A stretch of 64,000 nt of DNA from Mycolicibacterium rhodesiae (GCF_002086695.1 NZ_MVIH01000021.1:1-64000); one strand, 5' to 3'; shown: positions 33,639 to 42,242, counted from the first letter of the stretch. Made by a program: numbers and translations. The notes: a model not told the origin generated them from the letters alone.

Positions 33639-34583
33639 ATGGAATTGCGCCAGATCGAACATTTTGTGTTCGTTGCCGAAGAGCTGAGCTTCACCCGCGG
33701 GGCGCAACGGGCACACATCGTGCAGTCGGCGTTGTCGTCGTCGATCGCCCGGCTCGAACGTGAGCTGGACGTCCAGCTTTTCGACCGATCACGCCAGCGG
33801 ATACGTCTCACCGCCGCCGGCGAACGCTTCCGATCACACGCTTACGACGTGTTGAAGACGAGCCGGCTCGCCGCCGAGTCGGTCGGCGAGTTCACCGGAA
33901 AGCTCTCGGGCATAGTCGAATTCGGGTCGCTGATCTCGTCGGGACCGGTGGATGTGGCGGCTGCTCTCGGGCGATTTCACCGCGCCCATCCGTTTGTGGG
34001 GCTGCGGTTGCGCCTGAGCCAGACCGGAGCCTCGTCGTACTTGTCGGCCCTTCTCGAGGGTTCATTGGACCTGGCCCTGGTGTCGGTTCCGGACCGTCAC
34101 CCGCCTGCGCTGGCCATGCGGTTGCTGTTCGAGGAGCCAATGGTTTTCGTGTGCCGCACCGACCATGAACTGGCCGCACGGTCGCGCCTCGACCTTGCCG
34201 ATGTAGCGACCGAGGACCTGGTCGGCTTCCCGCCGGGCTTCGGGCTACGAAGGCTCATGGACGACACATTGCACGCAGCCGGCGTCAGCGCGCGCACGCA
34301 GTACGAAGTGCCCGCCGGCTTCGCCGCGATTGCCGAACTGGTACGCAATGGTCTGGGTACTGCCTTCATGCCGTGTTCGGAGGCTCGCCGGGTGGATGGA
34401 CTGGCGTCGATCGAGCTGACCGATCCTGTGGTGTGGCAGGTGTACCTGGCGTCTCGGCAGGCAGAGCACTTGGCGCCGGCAACCGCCGTGCTGGCGCAGA
34501 CGCTTCTGGAGGCTGCCGCCGACATACGCAAAAAAGTGTCCGAGGGGGGACTTGAACCCCCACGCCCGTTAATAGGGCACTAG
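33639..34583 (+). CDS. LysR-family regulator whose end runs into tRNA-Leu
   Basis: A 314-residue LysR regulator. The winged helix is at the N-terminus (MELRQIEHFVFVAEELSFTRGA, in the classical pattern, then SALSSSIARLEREL), followed by the effector domain. ATG at 33639 is used instead of the frame start at 33609. The last 16 or so codons (VSEGGLEPPRPLIGH) are the antisense of the tRNA-Leu gene on the other strand, so the regulator has no stop codon of its own before the tRNA. It is divergent from the exported hydrolase gene, its likely target. Confidence 0.88.
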   Translation: MELRQIEHFVFVAEELSFTRGAQRAHIVQSALSSSIARLERELDVQLFDRSRQRIRLTAAGERFRSHAYDVLKTSRLAAESVGEFTGKLSGIVEFGSLISSGPVDVAAALGRFHRAHPFVGLRLRLSQTGASSYLSALLEGSLDLALVSVPDRHPPALAMRLLFEEPMVFVCRTDHELAARSRLDLADVATEDLVGFPPGFGLRRLMDDTLHAAGVSARTQYEVPAGFAAIAELVRNGLGTAFMPCSEARRVDGLASIELTDPVVWQVYLASRQAEHLAPATAVLAQTLLEAAADIRKKVSEGGLEPPRPLIGH

Positions 34584-34622
34584 CACCTCAAGCTAGCGCG
34601 TCTGCCATTCCGCCACTCGGAC
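34537..34622 (-). tRNA. tRNA-Leu(GAG)
   Basis: Read on the minus strand, the acceptor stem GTCCGAG (5' end at 34622) pairs with CTCGGAC (ending at 34538), followed by the unpaired discriminator A. The anticodon stem CTAGC/GCTAG encloses TTGAGGT, so the anticodon is GAG (34589-34587), which reads CUC and CUU leucine codons. A long variable arm (TGCCC...GGGCG) and the T arm GGGGG-TTCAAGT-CCCCC complete a type II tRNA. CCA is not encoded. The gene overlaps the 3' end of the LysR gene on the other strand by 47 bases. Confidence 0.95.
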
Positions 34623-34625
34623 CTT

Positions 34626-34647
34626 CCCCTGAAGACCAGCCCAGGGG
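34626..34647. terminator. Small hairpin between tRNA-Leu and lipoprotein gene
   Basis: CCCCTG (34626-34631) and CAGGGG (34642-34647) form a perfect 6-base inverted repeat with a 10-base loop just downstream of the minus-strand lipoprotein gene and upstream of the tRNA. It could end lipoprotein transcription or shape the tRNA leader. There is no T tract, so it is not a classical terminator. Confidence 0.3.
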
Positions 34648-34684
34648 CGCTTAAGGCTAACGGATCAGGTACCGCAGCCCCAAA

Positions 34685-35374
34685 CTAGGCGCTCGGCAGC
34701 CGGCCGGCGATCTGGCCGGCGATCGCACTGGCCGCCGCCGTCGGCCCATCCAGGCTGCAGGCCTCCACGTCGACCGCAACATTGCTGTGCACCGTCAAGG
34801 CCCGCTGGCAGGCCCACCGCTGCGGGCTCTGCTGCACCCGCGAGACGGCAAGCACGCCGCGGTCTGTGCTGGTCTGCCCGACTGACCACACCTGGGGAGG
34901 CCCGATCGGCTGGGCGTAGTTCAGCTCCCGGTTCGAGCACTGCGCCCAGCCGCGCTGCGACGCCGTGAAGAAGTCCGACGCCGCCTGCGCGCTGGGGAAC
35001 GAGACCACCGCCTGCACCGCGTAGTGCTCCCACGCCGGCGCTGTCGGCGCCTCGCGCAGTACCTGGCCGTGAATGGCAGTCGAGCCGGTGCTCGCATACA
35101 CCCCCTGCTGCGCGGCACCGGCAATGGCCAGGCAGTTCACGTCGGCGAAGTGGGCGCTGTCGTTCCAGGCTTTGCTCACGTCGGTGGTGACGACGACGTC
35201 GTCGCTGGCCAGTGCCGCGCCGACGTCGGGCGCTGACAGCAGCAGCGCAGGCAGGGCGTCCGGGCTGGTCAGCGGCGCACGCTCGGCCGGCTGCGCGCTG
35301 CCTACGGTGACAGCCGAGCAGCCGCTGAGCGACAGGCACAGCAGCGCCGCGATCGCGGGCAGGCGGGGAGTCAT
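34685..35374 (-). CDS. Lipoprotein with PknH-like sensor domain
   Basis: A 229-residue lipoprotein (lipobox LSLSGC, Cys19). The mature part resembles the PknH C-terminal-like extracellular domain (PF14032) used by many mycobacterial lipoproteins: LPALLLSAPDVGAAL at its start, then conserved cysteines in ADVNCLAIAG, GWAQCSNREL, RWACQRALT and VEACSLDG that would make two disulfides. Such domains are thought to bind small ligands outside the cell. It is transcribed toward the tRNA gene and divergent from the M20 peptidase. Confidence 0.85.
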   Translation of the reverse strand: MTPRLPAIAALLCLSLSGCSAVTVGSAQPAERAPLTSPDALPALLLSAPDVGAALASDDVVVTTDVSKAWNDSAHFADVNCLAIAGAAQQGVYASTGSTAIHGQVLREAPTAPAWEHYAVQAVVSFPSAQAASDFFTASQRGWAQCSNRELNYAQPIGPPQVWSVGQTSTDRGVLAVSRVQQSPQRWACQRALTVHSNVAVDVEACSLDGPTAAASAIAGQIAGRLPSA

Positions 35375-35488
35375 CCGCTAAATCAAACCCTAAAGCGGCG
35401 TGTTGCGCGAGTGGTTCTTGGGAAACATGTGGTAGAGGCTGACCTCCGCACCCCCGGGTGCCCCGCGCCAGTGGTAGGAAAGGGGACT

Positions 35489-36814
35489 GTGACACAAGCC
35501 GTCGACGAGGTCGTTGATCTTGTCAGTTCCCTGATCCGGTTCGACACCTCCAACACTGGCGATTTGGCGACCACCAAGGGCGAGGCGGAGTGTGCCCTCT
35601 GGGTTGCCGAGCAGCTGTCCGCCGTCGGATACGCAACCGAGTACATCGAGTCCGGTGCGCCGGGTCGCGGCAACGTCTTCGCCCGCCTGCCCGGTGCCGA
35701 CCCCAGCCGTGGCGCATTACTGATCCACGGCCATCTCGACGTGGTGCCCGCCGAGCCCGCGGACTGGAGCGTGCACCCCTTCTCCGGCGCCGTCGCCGAC
35801 GGCTACGTGTGGGGCCGCGGCGCGGTCGACATGAAAGACATGTGCGGCATGATGATCGCGGTCGCCAGGCATTTCAAGCGTGCCGGCATCGTGCCGCCCA
35901 GGGATCTGGTCTTCGCGTTCGTCGCCGACGAGGAGCACGGCGGCACGTACGGCGCTCAGTGGTTGGTGAACAACCGCCCCGACCTGTTCGAGGGCATCAC
36001 CGAGGCCATCGGTGAGGTTGGCGGCTTCTCGCTGACCGTGCCGCACAAGGACGGCGGGGAACGGCGGCTCTACCTCATCGAGACCGCGGAGAAGGGCCTG
36101 TCCTGGATGCGGCTCACGGCCCGCGGCCGCGCCGGACACGGCTCGATGGTGCACGACGACAACGCCGTCACCGCGGTCGCCGAGGCCGTTGCCCGCCTGG
36201 GGCGGCACCAATTCCCGCTGGTGCTCACCGATTCTGTGCAGCAATTTCTCACCGCGGTCGCCGAGGAGACCGGCTACAGCTTCGATCTCGATTCGCCCGA
36301 CCTTGACGGCACCATCGCCAAACTCGGTGGCATCTCGCGCATCGTCGGCGCGACCCTGCGCGACACCGCCAACCCCACCATGCTCAAGGCCGGCTACAAG
36401 GCCAACGTCATCCCGCAGACTGCCGAGGCGGTCATCGACTGCCGAGTGTTGCCCGGCCGCAAGGAAGCCTTCGAGCGGGAGATCGACGAGCTGATCGGTC
36501 CGGACGTCACCCGCGAGTGGGAGCGGGACCTGCCGTCGTACGAGACCACGTTCGACGGCGACCTCGTCGACGCGATGAACGACGCGCTGCTGGCCGTCGA
36601 TCCGGAGGCGCGCACCGTGCCCTACATGCTTTCCGGCGGCACGGATGCGAAAGCCTTTGCCAGACTGGGCATTCGGTGTTTCGGTTTCATCCCGTTGCGG
36701 CTGCCGCCCGAGCTGGACTTCGCGGCACTGTTCCACGGCGTCGACGAGCGGGTACCCGTGGATGCGCTGCACTTCGGCACCCAGGTGCTCGAACACTTCT
36801 TGAAGAACTGCTGA
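35489..36814 (+). CDS. M20-family metallopeptidase/deacylase
   Basis: A 441-residue M20 peptidase (ArgE/DapE/CPG2 type; Rv2141c-like). The two-zinc site is visible in HGHLDVVPAE, in the bridging Asp of WGRGAVDMKDMCG, in the catalytic DEEHGG pair and in later ligands near the C-terminus; the middle dimerisation domain begins around KGLSWMRLTARG. The substrate could be an acyl amino acid, a dipeptide or another amide. GTG at 35489 after GGAAAGGGGA is chosen over an upstream ATG at 35411. It lies 22 bases before the PEBP gene and is probably co-transcribed. Confidence 0.9.
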   Translation: MTQAVDEVVDLVSSLIRFDTSNTGDLATTKGEAECALWVAEQLSAVGYATEYIESGAPGRGNVFARLPGADPSRGALLIHGHLDVVPAEPADWSVHPFSGAVADGYVWGRGAVDMKDMCGMMIAVARHFKRAGIVPPRDLVFAFVADEEHGGTYGAQWLVNNRPDLFEGITEAIGEVGGFSLTVPHKDGGERRLYLIETAEKGLSWMRLTARGRAGHGSMVHDDNAVTAVAEAVARLGRHQFPLVLTDSVQQFLTAVAEETGYSFDLDSPDLDGTIAKLGGISRIVGATLRDTANPTMLKAGYKANVIPQTAEAVIDCRVLPGRKEAFEREIDELIGPDVTREWERDLPSYETTFDGDLVDAMNDALLAVDPEARTVPYMLSGGTDAKAFARLGIRCFGFIPLRLPPELDFAALFHGVDERVPVDALHFGTQVLEHFLKNC

Positions 36815-36836
36815 CACACGAAAGGAAGCCCGTCAC

Positions 36837-37367
36837 ATGGCATTTCCGTACAACCCTTACGAATTCCTACCCGAGCTGCCCAGTTTCACCCTCACCAGCA
36901 CCGACTTCGCCGACGGTGAGCCGTGGAAGAACGCTCAGGTCAGCGGCATCATGGGCGCCGGTGGTGAGGACGTCTCACCGCAGCTGAGCTGGTCGGGCTT
37001 CCCGGAGGAGACCCAAAGCTTCGCGGTCACCGTCTACGACCCCGATGCGCCCACCGGTTCCGGCTTCTGGCATTGGGCGGTGGCCAACCTGCCCGCCACC
37101 GTCACAGACCTGCCGTCCGGTGTCGGTGACGGCTCGGTGCTGCCCGGTGATGCCCTGACTCTGGTCAACGACGCGGGCGCTCGCCGGTTCATCGGTGCCG
37201 CCCCGCCGCAGGGCCACGGCTACCACCGCTACTTCGTGGCCGTGCACGCGGTGAAGGTGCCGAAGCTGGAACTCGCCGAGGATGCCAGCCCGGCTTACCT
37301 CGGATTCAACCTGTTCATGAATTCCATTGCGCGCGCGGTCATTCACGGCACGTACGAGCAGAAGTAA
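36837..37367 (+). CDS. YbhB/YbcL PEBP-family protein
   Basis: A 176-residue phosphatidylethanolamine-binding-protein-like protein (Rv2140c/TB18.6 type). The family's ligand-pocket motifs are seen as ISPQLSWSGFP in the form VSPQLSWSGFP, the DPDAPTGSGFWHW segment and PPQGHGYHRYFVAVHA. Bacterial PEBPs are cytosolic and their ligands are poorly known. The ATG follows GAAAGGAAG. Its 3' end overlaps the next gene by about 41 bases. Confidence 0.9.
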   Translation: MAFPYNPYEFLPELPSFTLTSTDFADGEPWKNAQVSGIMGAGGEDVSPQLSWSGFPEETQSFAVTVYDPDAPTGSGFWHWAVANLPATVTDLPSGVGDGSVLPGDALTLVNDAGARRFIGAAPPQGHGYHRYFVAVHAVKVPKLELAEDASPAYLGFNLFMNSIARAVIHGTYEQK

Positions 37368-38841
37368 GCTCCGCGCGGCGCTGGCCGTCGTCACGCTGGT
37401 AGCCGGCTGCAGCACGGCAGTCGAGGGCAGGCCCCAGGCAACGACGCCGGCACTGGGTCCGCCGGTGCCGGTGGTGTGGTCGCCGTGCCGCACGGCCGGC
37501 GCCGAGTGTGGCGAGGTCGAGGTGCCCGTCGACTACGCAGAATCAGGCGGCACCGTCGCGCGTCTGGCGCTCATCCGGTTTCCGGCGACCGGTCAGAAGA
37601 TCGGTTCGCTGGTGGTCAATCCGGGTGGCCCCGGCGGGTCAGGTGTCGAGGCGGCGATCAAGTTGGTGAAAACGCTGCCGCCGGACGTCCGTCAGCGTTT
37701 CGATTTTGTCGGATTCGATCCTCGCGGGGTCGGGGCGTCGATTCCGGCGCTGCGGTGCAACTCCGATGCCGACGACGATGCGGCGCGGACCGATCCGCAG
37801 GTGGACTACAGCGCCATGGGCGTTGCCCACATCGAGGACACCCGCAAACAGTTCGCCCAGCGCTGCGTGGACAAGATGGGCACGGAATTCCTGGCCAACA
37901 TCGGTACCGTCAATGTCGCCCGAGACCTCGATAGGATCCGGGTCGCGCTTGGCGACGAGAAGCTGAATTTCTTGGGGTACTCATATGGCACGGACATCGG
38001 CTCGACCTATGCCGAGGCTTATCCCGACAAGGTGCGGGCGATGGTCCTCGACGGTGCGGTGGACCCCGACGCCGATCCGATCCAGTCCAGCATCGACCAG
38101 GCCGCGGCCTTCCAGAAGGCATTCGACGATTTCGTCGGGGACTGCGTCGGCGACGGTGGCTGCCCGCTCGGCGCCGACCCCGCCAAGGCCGTCGACGTCT
38201 ATCACCGACTGGTGGATCCACTGGTCGCCGCGCCTGCTCGCACGGAGGATCCTCGCGGGCTCGGCTATAGCGATGCGATCACCGGGACGGTGATGGCGCT
38301 GTACTCGCCGACGATGTGGTCAACTCTGAGCTACGGGCTGGACGAGTTGGCCCAGGGTGACGGCGACATCCTGCTCAAGCTGGCCGACGCCTACCTGGGC
38401 CGCGACAGCGACGGTCACTACGCGAACACCAATGACGTTCAGAATGCGGTCAATTGCGTCGATGCACCTCCGAACACCGATCGCGCGAAGGCCGTCGACA
38501 AGGACAGGCAGTTGCGGCAGGTCGCCCCCTTCGGGAGCTACGGCCAGTTCACCGGTAACGCGCCGCTCGACGTCTGCGCGTTCTGGCCGGTGCCGCCGTC
38601 CAGCGGCCCGCACAGCGTGTCGGCCCCGGGCCTTCCGTCAGTGTTGGTGGTCTCCACCACCGGTGATCCGGCGACGCCCTATCAGGCGGGTGTCGAGCTG
38701 GCCAAGGAGCTCGGGGGAAGTCTGCTGACCTATGACGGCACGCAACACACAGCGGTGTTTCGGGACCAACCCTGCGTCGACGCCTATGCGGCGGCGTACC
38801 TGATCGACCTCGCCGTTGCGCCCAAGGATGCTCGGTGCTGA
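37327..38841 (+). CDS. Lipoprotein alpha/beta hydrolase, tripeptidyl-aminopeptidase type
   Basis: A 504-residue exported hydrolase like the mycobacterial TAP/CaeA proteins. The lipobox is TLVAGC (Cys28). The catalytic domain shows NPGGPGGSG for the oxyanion hole, the nucleophile Ser in FLGYSYGTDIGS, and the Asp and His near the C-terminus (STTGDPATPYQAG, YDGTQHTAVF) with the TAP-like C-terminal domain. It would trim peptides or esters outside the cell. The only acceptable start is TTG at 37327, which overlaps the PEBP gene by 41 bases; a CTG or other start nearer the signal peptide cannot be excluded. Confidence 0.88.
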   Translation: MRARSFTARTSRSKLRAALAVVTLVAGCSTAVEGRPQATTPALGPPVPVVWSPCRTAGAECGEVEVPVDYAESGGTVARLALIRFPATGQKIGSLVVNPGGPGGSGVEAAIKLVKTLPPDVRQRFDFVGFDPRGVGASIPALRCNSDADDDAARTDPQVDYSAMGVAHIEDTRKQFAQRCVDKMGTEFLANIGTVNVARDLDRIRVALGDEKLNFLGYSYGTDIGSTYAEAYPDKVRAMVLDGAVDPDADPIQSSIDQAAAFQKAFDDFVGDCVGDGGCPLGADPAKAVDVYHRLVDPLVAAPARTEDPRGLGYSDAITGTVMALYSPTMWSTLSYGLDELAQGDGDILLKLADAYLGRDSDGHYANTNDVQNAVNCVDAPPNTDRAKAVDKDRQLRQVAPFGSYGQFTGNAPLDVCAFWPVPPSSGPHSVSAPGLPSVLVVSTTGDPATPYQAGVELAKELGGSLLTYDGTQHTAVFRDQPCVDAYAAAYLIDLAVAPKDARC

Positions 38842-39902
38842 CAATGCGCGCGAGGTTCCTCGCCACGGTCGTCGCCACCGGCCTGGTAGCCGGATGTGGT
38901 TCTGGCGCAACCACTACGCCGCCGGCCGGTAGCCAGGCCCCCGCCTCGGCTTCCGCGACGTACGACGCTTACCAAGACAGCTACACCGTGCCGTGGGTCG
39001 GGTCGCCGGACTTCACGAACCTGCGCGCCACGCTCAAGGTCGAAGCGTCGGTCAATGGCGGCCCGACGTCGCCGTTCACGGTGGACACCGGGTCGGTGGG
39101 CGTGGTGGTGCCTGCCGCGGAAGTGCCGAATATTCCTGCCGACTCGCCACCCGGCAGCCTCACCTACAGCTCCAGTGGATTGGAGCTGACCGGAGTGTGG
39201 GTGACGGCCTCGGTGGCGTTCCCGCAGGCCGTGCACGCCACCGGTACCGGCGCGACGGCCCAGGCGGCAGTGCCGGTGCTCGCGGTGACCAGCTCGAGAT
39301 GCCGGGGCGACGGGGTGAATTCGGGCCGCTGCACGGGGGCGATCCCGCACATGCTCGGCGTCGGCTTCGGCCGGGGAACCACCGCCCGCGCCGCGCCCAC
39401 CCACAACCCGTTCCTGAACCTCGCCGCGATGAATGCGGGGACGATGCGGCGCGGGTACCTCATCGGCCGGGACGGCCTGTCACTGGGCCTGACGACCGCC
39501 AATGTCACCGGCGCGTGGGACATGCAGCAGCTGACCAGTGCCGGCGCCCCGGTAGAGGGTCCGCACAACGACTGGCTGACCCCGACGGGCGGCTTCCAAT
39601 CAGGCTCAGGGCCAATGCATTCCGGGAAGGTTCTGATCGACACCGGTCTGCTGGACATGATCGTGGAGGCCGATGGTCTGCCGTCGGGTGGGACCGTGCC
39701 CGCCGGCACTGCGATGACGGTCACCGTGGGCGACCTGCGCTACAGTTTCGCGGTCGGCGACGGCGGACCGCAGACGCCGACCGACGTGCACCGCGCTCCT
39801 GCGCGAAACGGCACGTTCGTGAACACCGGGCTTCGGGCACTGGGCCACTACGACCTGCTCTACGACGCGGACGGCGGAATCCTGGGATTGCGCCCGGAGT
39901 GA
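38835..39902 (+). CDS. Lipoprotein with two aspartic-protease-like DTG motifs
   Basis: A 355-residue lipoprotein (lipobox GLVAGC, Cys21) with a Pro/Ala/Ser-rich stretch after the anchor. Two motifs typical of pepsin-fold aspartic proteases occur: FTVDTGSVGVVV with Asp84 and KVLIDTGLLDMIV with Asp269, spaced as the two lobes of a single-chain enzyme would be. A CRGDGVNSGRCTG loop may hold a disulfide. Mycobacterial PE-family proteases such as PecA have similar motifs, but this protein has no PE domain. Activity is an inference. GTG at 38835 or ATG at 38844 are possible starts; both follow or overlap the hydrolase stop. The 3' end overlaps convergent pyrD by 43 bases. Confidence 0.72.
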   Translation: MLTMRARFLATVVATGLVAGCGSGATTTPPAGSQAPASASATYDAYQDSYTVPWVGSPDFTNLRATLKVEASVNGGPTSPFTVDTGSVGVVVPAAEVPNIPADSPPGSLTYSSSGLELTGVWVTASVAFPQAVHATGTGATAQAAVPVLAVTSSRCRGDGVNSGRCTGAIPHMLGVGFGRGTTARAAPTHNPFLNLAAMNAGTMRRGYLIGRDGLSLGLTTANVTGAWDMQQLTSAGAPVEGPHNDWLTPTGGFQSGSGPMHSGKVLIDTGLLDMIVEADGLPSGGTVPAGTAMTVTVGDLRYSFAVGDGGPQTPTDVHRAPARNGTFVNTGLRALGHYDLLYDADGGILGLRPE

Positions 39903-40957
39903 GCCGAACCGACGGCCTGCGCCAGCGATGAAAAGCCGCCGGCGTGCAGCCGGGCGGCGATGCCGTCGTGAATCTCCTTGGCCCACAAGCCACCGCCGTA
40001 GATGAACCCGGTGTAGCCCTGCAGCAGGGACGCGCCGGAGGTGATGCGCTCCCACGCATCGTCGGCGGTCTCGATGCCGCCCACACTGATCAGCACGAGG
40101 TCGCTGCCGACCCGGCTGTACAACCGCCGCAGGATCTCCAGGGACCGGCGTGCCACCGGTGGACCGGAGATGCCACCCGGCCCCAGCTCGTCGACACCCG
40201 GTGTGCGCAGGCCGGCTCGCGAGATCGTGGTGTTGGTGGCGACGATCCCGGCCAGTCCCAGCTCGACGGCCAGGTCGGCGACGGCGTCGACGTCCTCGTC
40301 GGACAGGTCCGGCGCGATCTTGACCAGGACGGGTGTCGAGGTCTCGGCCAATACGGCCGACAGGATCGGGCGCAGCGATTCGACGGCCTGGAGGTCGCGC
40401 AAACCGGGGGTGTTGGGGGAGCTGACGTTGACCACCAGGTAGTCGGCCAGCGGGCCGAGGAGCCGTGCGCTGGCACGATAGTCGTCCGCGGCCAGCTCGG
40501 GCGGGGTGACCTTCGACTTGCCGATGTTGACGCCGATCGGCGAGTCGGGCCGGTAGCGGGCCAGCCGCAGAGCCAAATGCCCCGCGCCGCGGTTGTTGAA
40601 GCCCATCCGGTTGAGCAGGGCCCGGTCCTCGGGGAGGCGGAAGAGTCGCGGCAACGGGTTGCCCGGCTGAGCACTCGCGGTCACCGTGCCGACCTCCGCG
40701 TAGCCGAATCCCAGCGCGTCCCAGGTCTTCAGCCCGAGGCCGTCTTTGTCGAACCCGGCGGCCAAGCCCATCGGGCCGGGGAACCGCACGCCGAACACGG
40801 TGCTCGCCAGCATCGGATCGCGGGGTGCGAGCCTACGGTGCAACGGTCCTCGAGTGGCGTTCGTGGCCGTGACGGCGCGCAGCGAGCCGAACACGAACGT
40901 GTGGATGCGTTCGGCGGGCACCAGGAAGAAAGCCCGCCGCAGCGCGTCGTACATCAC
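39860..40957 (-). CDS. pyrD: Dihydroorotate dehydrogenase, quinone-dependent (class 2)
   Basis: PyrD oxidises dihydroorotate to orotate with FMN, giving electrons to membrane quinone. The 365 residues show the N-terminal membrane-associating helices (DALRRAFFLVPAERIH), the FMN-barrel motif GLAAGFDKDG, NRMGFNNRGAG, VNVSSPNTPGLRDLQ with the class 2 catalytic Ser, NTTISR, and LISVGGIETADDAW. The C-terminal 15 or so residues are variable and overlap the convergent lipoprotein gene. The ATG overlaps the DUF5703 stop by 4 bases, so the order is lppL-like, DUF5703, pyrD. Confidence 0.96.
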   Translation of the reverse strand: MMYDALRRAFFLVPAERIHTFVFGSLRAVTATNATRGPLHRRLAPRDPMLASTVFGVRFPGPMGLAAGFDKDGLGLKTWDALGFGYAEVGTVTASAQPGNPLPRLFRLPEDRALLNRMGFNNRGAGHLALRLARYRPDSPIGVNIGKSKVTPPELAADDYRASARLLGPLADYLVVNVSSPNTPGLRDLQAVESLRPILSAVLAETSTPVLVKIAPDLSDEDVDAVADLAVELGLAGIVATNTTISRAGLRTPGVDELGPGGISGPPVARRSLEILRRLYSRVGSDLVLISVGGIETADDAWERITSGASLLQGYTGFIYGGGLWAKEIHDGIAARLHAGGFSSLAQAVGSAHSGRNPRIPPSAS

Positions 40958-41208
40958 AGCTCGGGTTGATCAGTGGTCTGGCCGTTGATTCGAGACTTCT
41001 TGCGTCGCAAGAGGACTCGACGGCTGCCGTCGGTGTAGAGACGCACCCGGGTCAACTCCCAGCCCCGGTACTCGGCTTCGATCGACAGTCGGGTCGACGC
41101 GCTGATGCGGGTGACGTCGGGCGGCAGCCGCAGGGGGATCCACTCGTAGTCATCGGAGAGTTCGACTTCCCAGCTCGCCGGCATCCGGCCGCGGTACGCC
41201 GCGCTCAC
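40954..41208 (-). CDS. DUF5703 small protein
   Basis: An 84-residue basic-ended protein with WEVELSDDYEWIPLRLPPDVTR and a later RGWELTRVRLYTDGSRRVLLRRK segment, a conserved actinobacterial small protein (DUF5703) of unknown function. No signal or membrane helix is present. It overlaps by 4 bases both with the upstream lipoprotein gene and with pyrD, so it is coupled in an operon of three. No function is proposed. Confidence 0.8.
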   Translation of the reverse strand: MSAAYRGRMPASWEVELSDDYEWIPLRLPPDVTRISASTRLSIEAEYRGWELTRVRLYTDGSRRVLLRRKKSRINGQTTDQPEL

Positions 41209-42242
41209 CGGCCGCCCGCCGCATTGCGGATCACCTGCACACCCGCGCCGGCGGCCGACACCACATAGAGCGTGTCGGATTTGTCGTCGAAAGCCAGCGA
41301 GTTCGGTTGCTGCACGGTCGGGTAGCGCACTTTCTCCACAGGAATACCGGTCGTTAAATCGTATCCAACAACCATGTTCGACGCGGTCTGCGAAACCCAG
41401 GCCAGATTCCGCGATCCGGCCAGGCCGTACGGCGCATCCGGAACCGGGTAGGCCTGCCGCTCGATCAGCGGATCGACGCCGAACACCAGCAGTTGTCCGC
41501 CGCGGGTGTCGGTCACCAAGACCCGGCCCAGCGGGTCGGCCACCATCGATGTGGCGCCCTGGCCCGCCCGCAACGCCTGCTGGGTACGGCCGTCGGCGTT
41601 CAGGGATGTCACCGAGGTCTGACCACGGTCGAGGACCACGGCATTGTTTCCTTCGGCGACCACGGCGTCGACCCGCGCGAAAATCTTCACCTTTTCGGCG
41701 ACCGCAGTGTCCGAACCCAGGGTGTAGGCGGTGCCGTCGGCGCTGCCGAGCACCAGACGACCGTCCGCGCGACGGGCGATCGCGGTGAAGTCGGTGTCGG
41801 TCTCGTCGTTGATCGACACCGGGCTGGCCGTGCCCGCGGCAAGGTCGACGGTGACGTAGCCACCCCTGGTGGACAGGAACGCCGAGCCCTGTCCGTCGCC
41901 GGCGATCGCGGTGGCCGGGCCTGGCAGGGTGAGCTCGCGGGGCACGCCGTTGGAGCTGAACAGTGTCAGTGTGGCGGCGGCCTGAGGGTCGGCGCCCGGG
42001 GTCAACACCGCCAGTGACTCGGTGCGTTCGTCGAAGATCGCGGCGTCCGGATTCCCGCCCAGCGGGAGGATCTCACCCGCAGGACGGGTGGCCGCCGGCG
42101 GGGAGATCGCGGGTGCGGCCGGCTCGATTGTCGGAGGCGTAGACGCCAGCGGATTGGACGAGCAACCGCCCATAACGGTGGCGCACGCCAGAAAGATGGC
42201 GGTTGACCTGCGCAAACCAGCGCGGTTTACGTTCTTTGTCAA
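41205..42242 (-). CDS. lppL: LppL-like lipoprotein with beta-propeller repeats
   Basis: A 345-residue lipoprotein, lipobox TVMGGC, followed by a Pro/Ala-rich linker and a domain of repeated blade-like units (AIFDERTESLAVLTPG, ADGRLVLGSADGTAY, ADPLGRVLVTDTRGG, LAFDDKSDTLYVVSA), so a YncE/NHL-type beta propeller is likely. Rv2138 (LppL) occupies this place next to pyrD in M. tuberculosis as I recall. The start is inferred as TTG at 42242, preceded by a GGGGG stretch about 6 bases upstream; the long frame up to 42659 lies on the opposite strand of a real gene and is rejected. The molecular role is unknown. Confidence 0.82.
   Translation of the reverse strand: MTKNVNRAGLRRSTAIFLACATVMGGCSSNPLASTPPTIEPAAPAISPPAATRPAGEILPLGGNPDAAIFDERTESLAVLTPGADPQAAATLTLFSSNGVPRELTLPGPATAIAGDGQGSAFLSTRGGYVTVDLAAGTASPVSINDETDTDFTAIARRADGRLVLGSADGTAYTLGSDTAVAEKVKIFARVDAVVAEGNNAVVLDRGQTSVTSLNADGRTQQALRAGQGATSMVADPLGRVLVTDTRGGQLLVFGVDPLIERQAYPVPDAPYGLAGSRNLAWVSQTASNMVVGYDLTTGIPVEKVRYPTVQQPNSLAFDDKSDTLYVVSAAGAGVQVIRNAAGGR

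Noticed and set aside
34537..34622. Prophage or integrative element at tRNA-Leu
   Set aside because: No integrase, excisionase or phage gene lies on either side, and no duplicated tRNA 3' end was noticed, so no mobile element is called.
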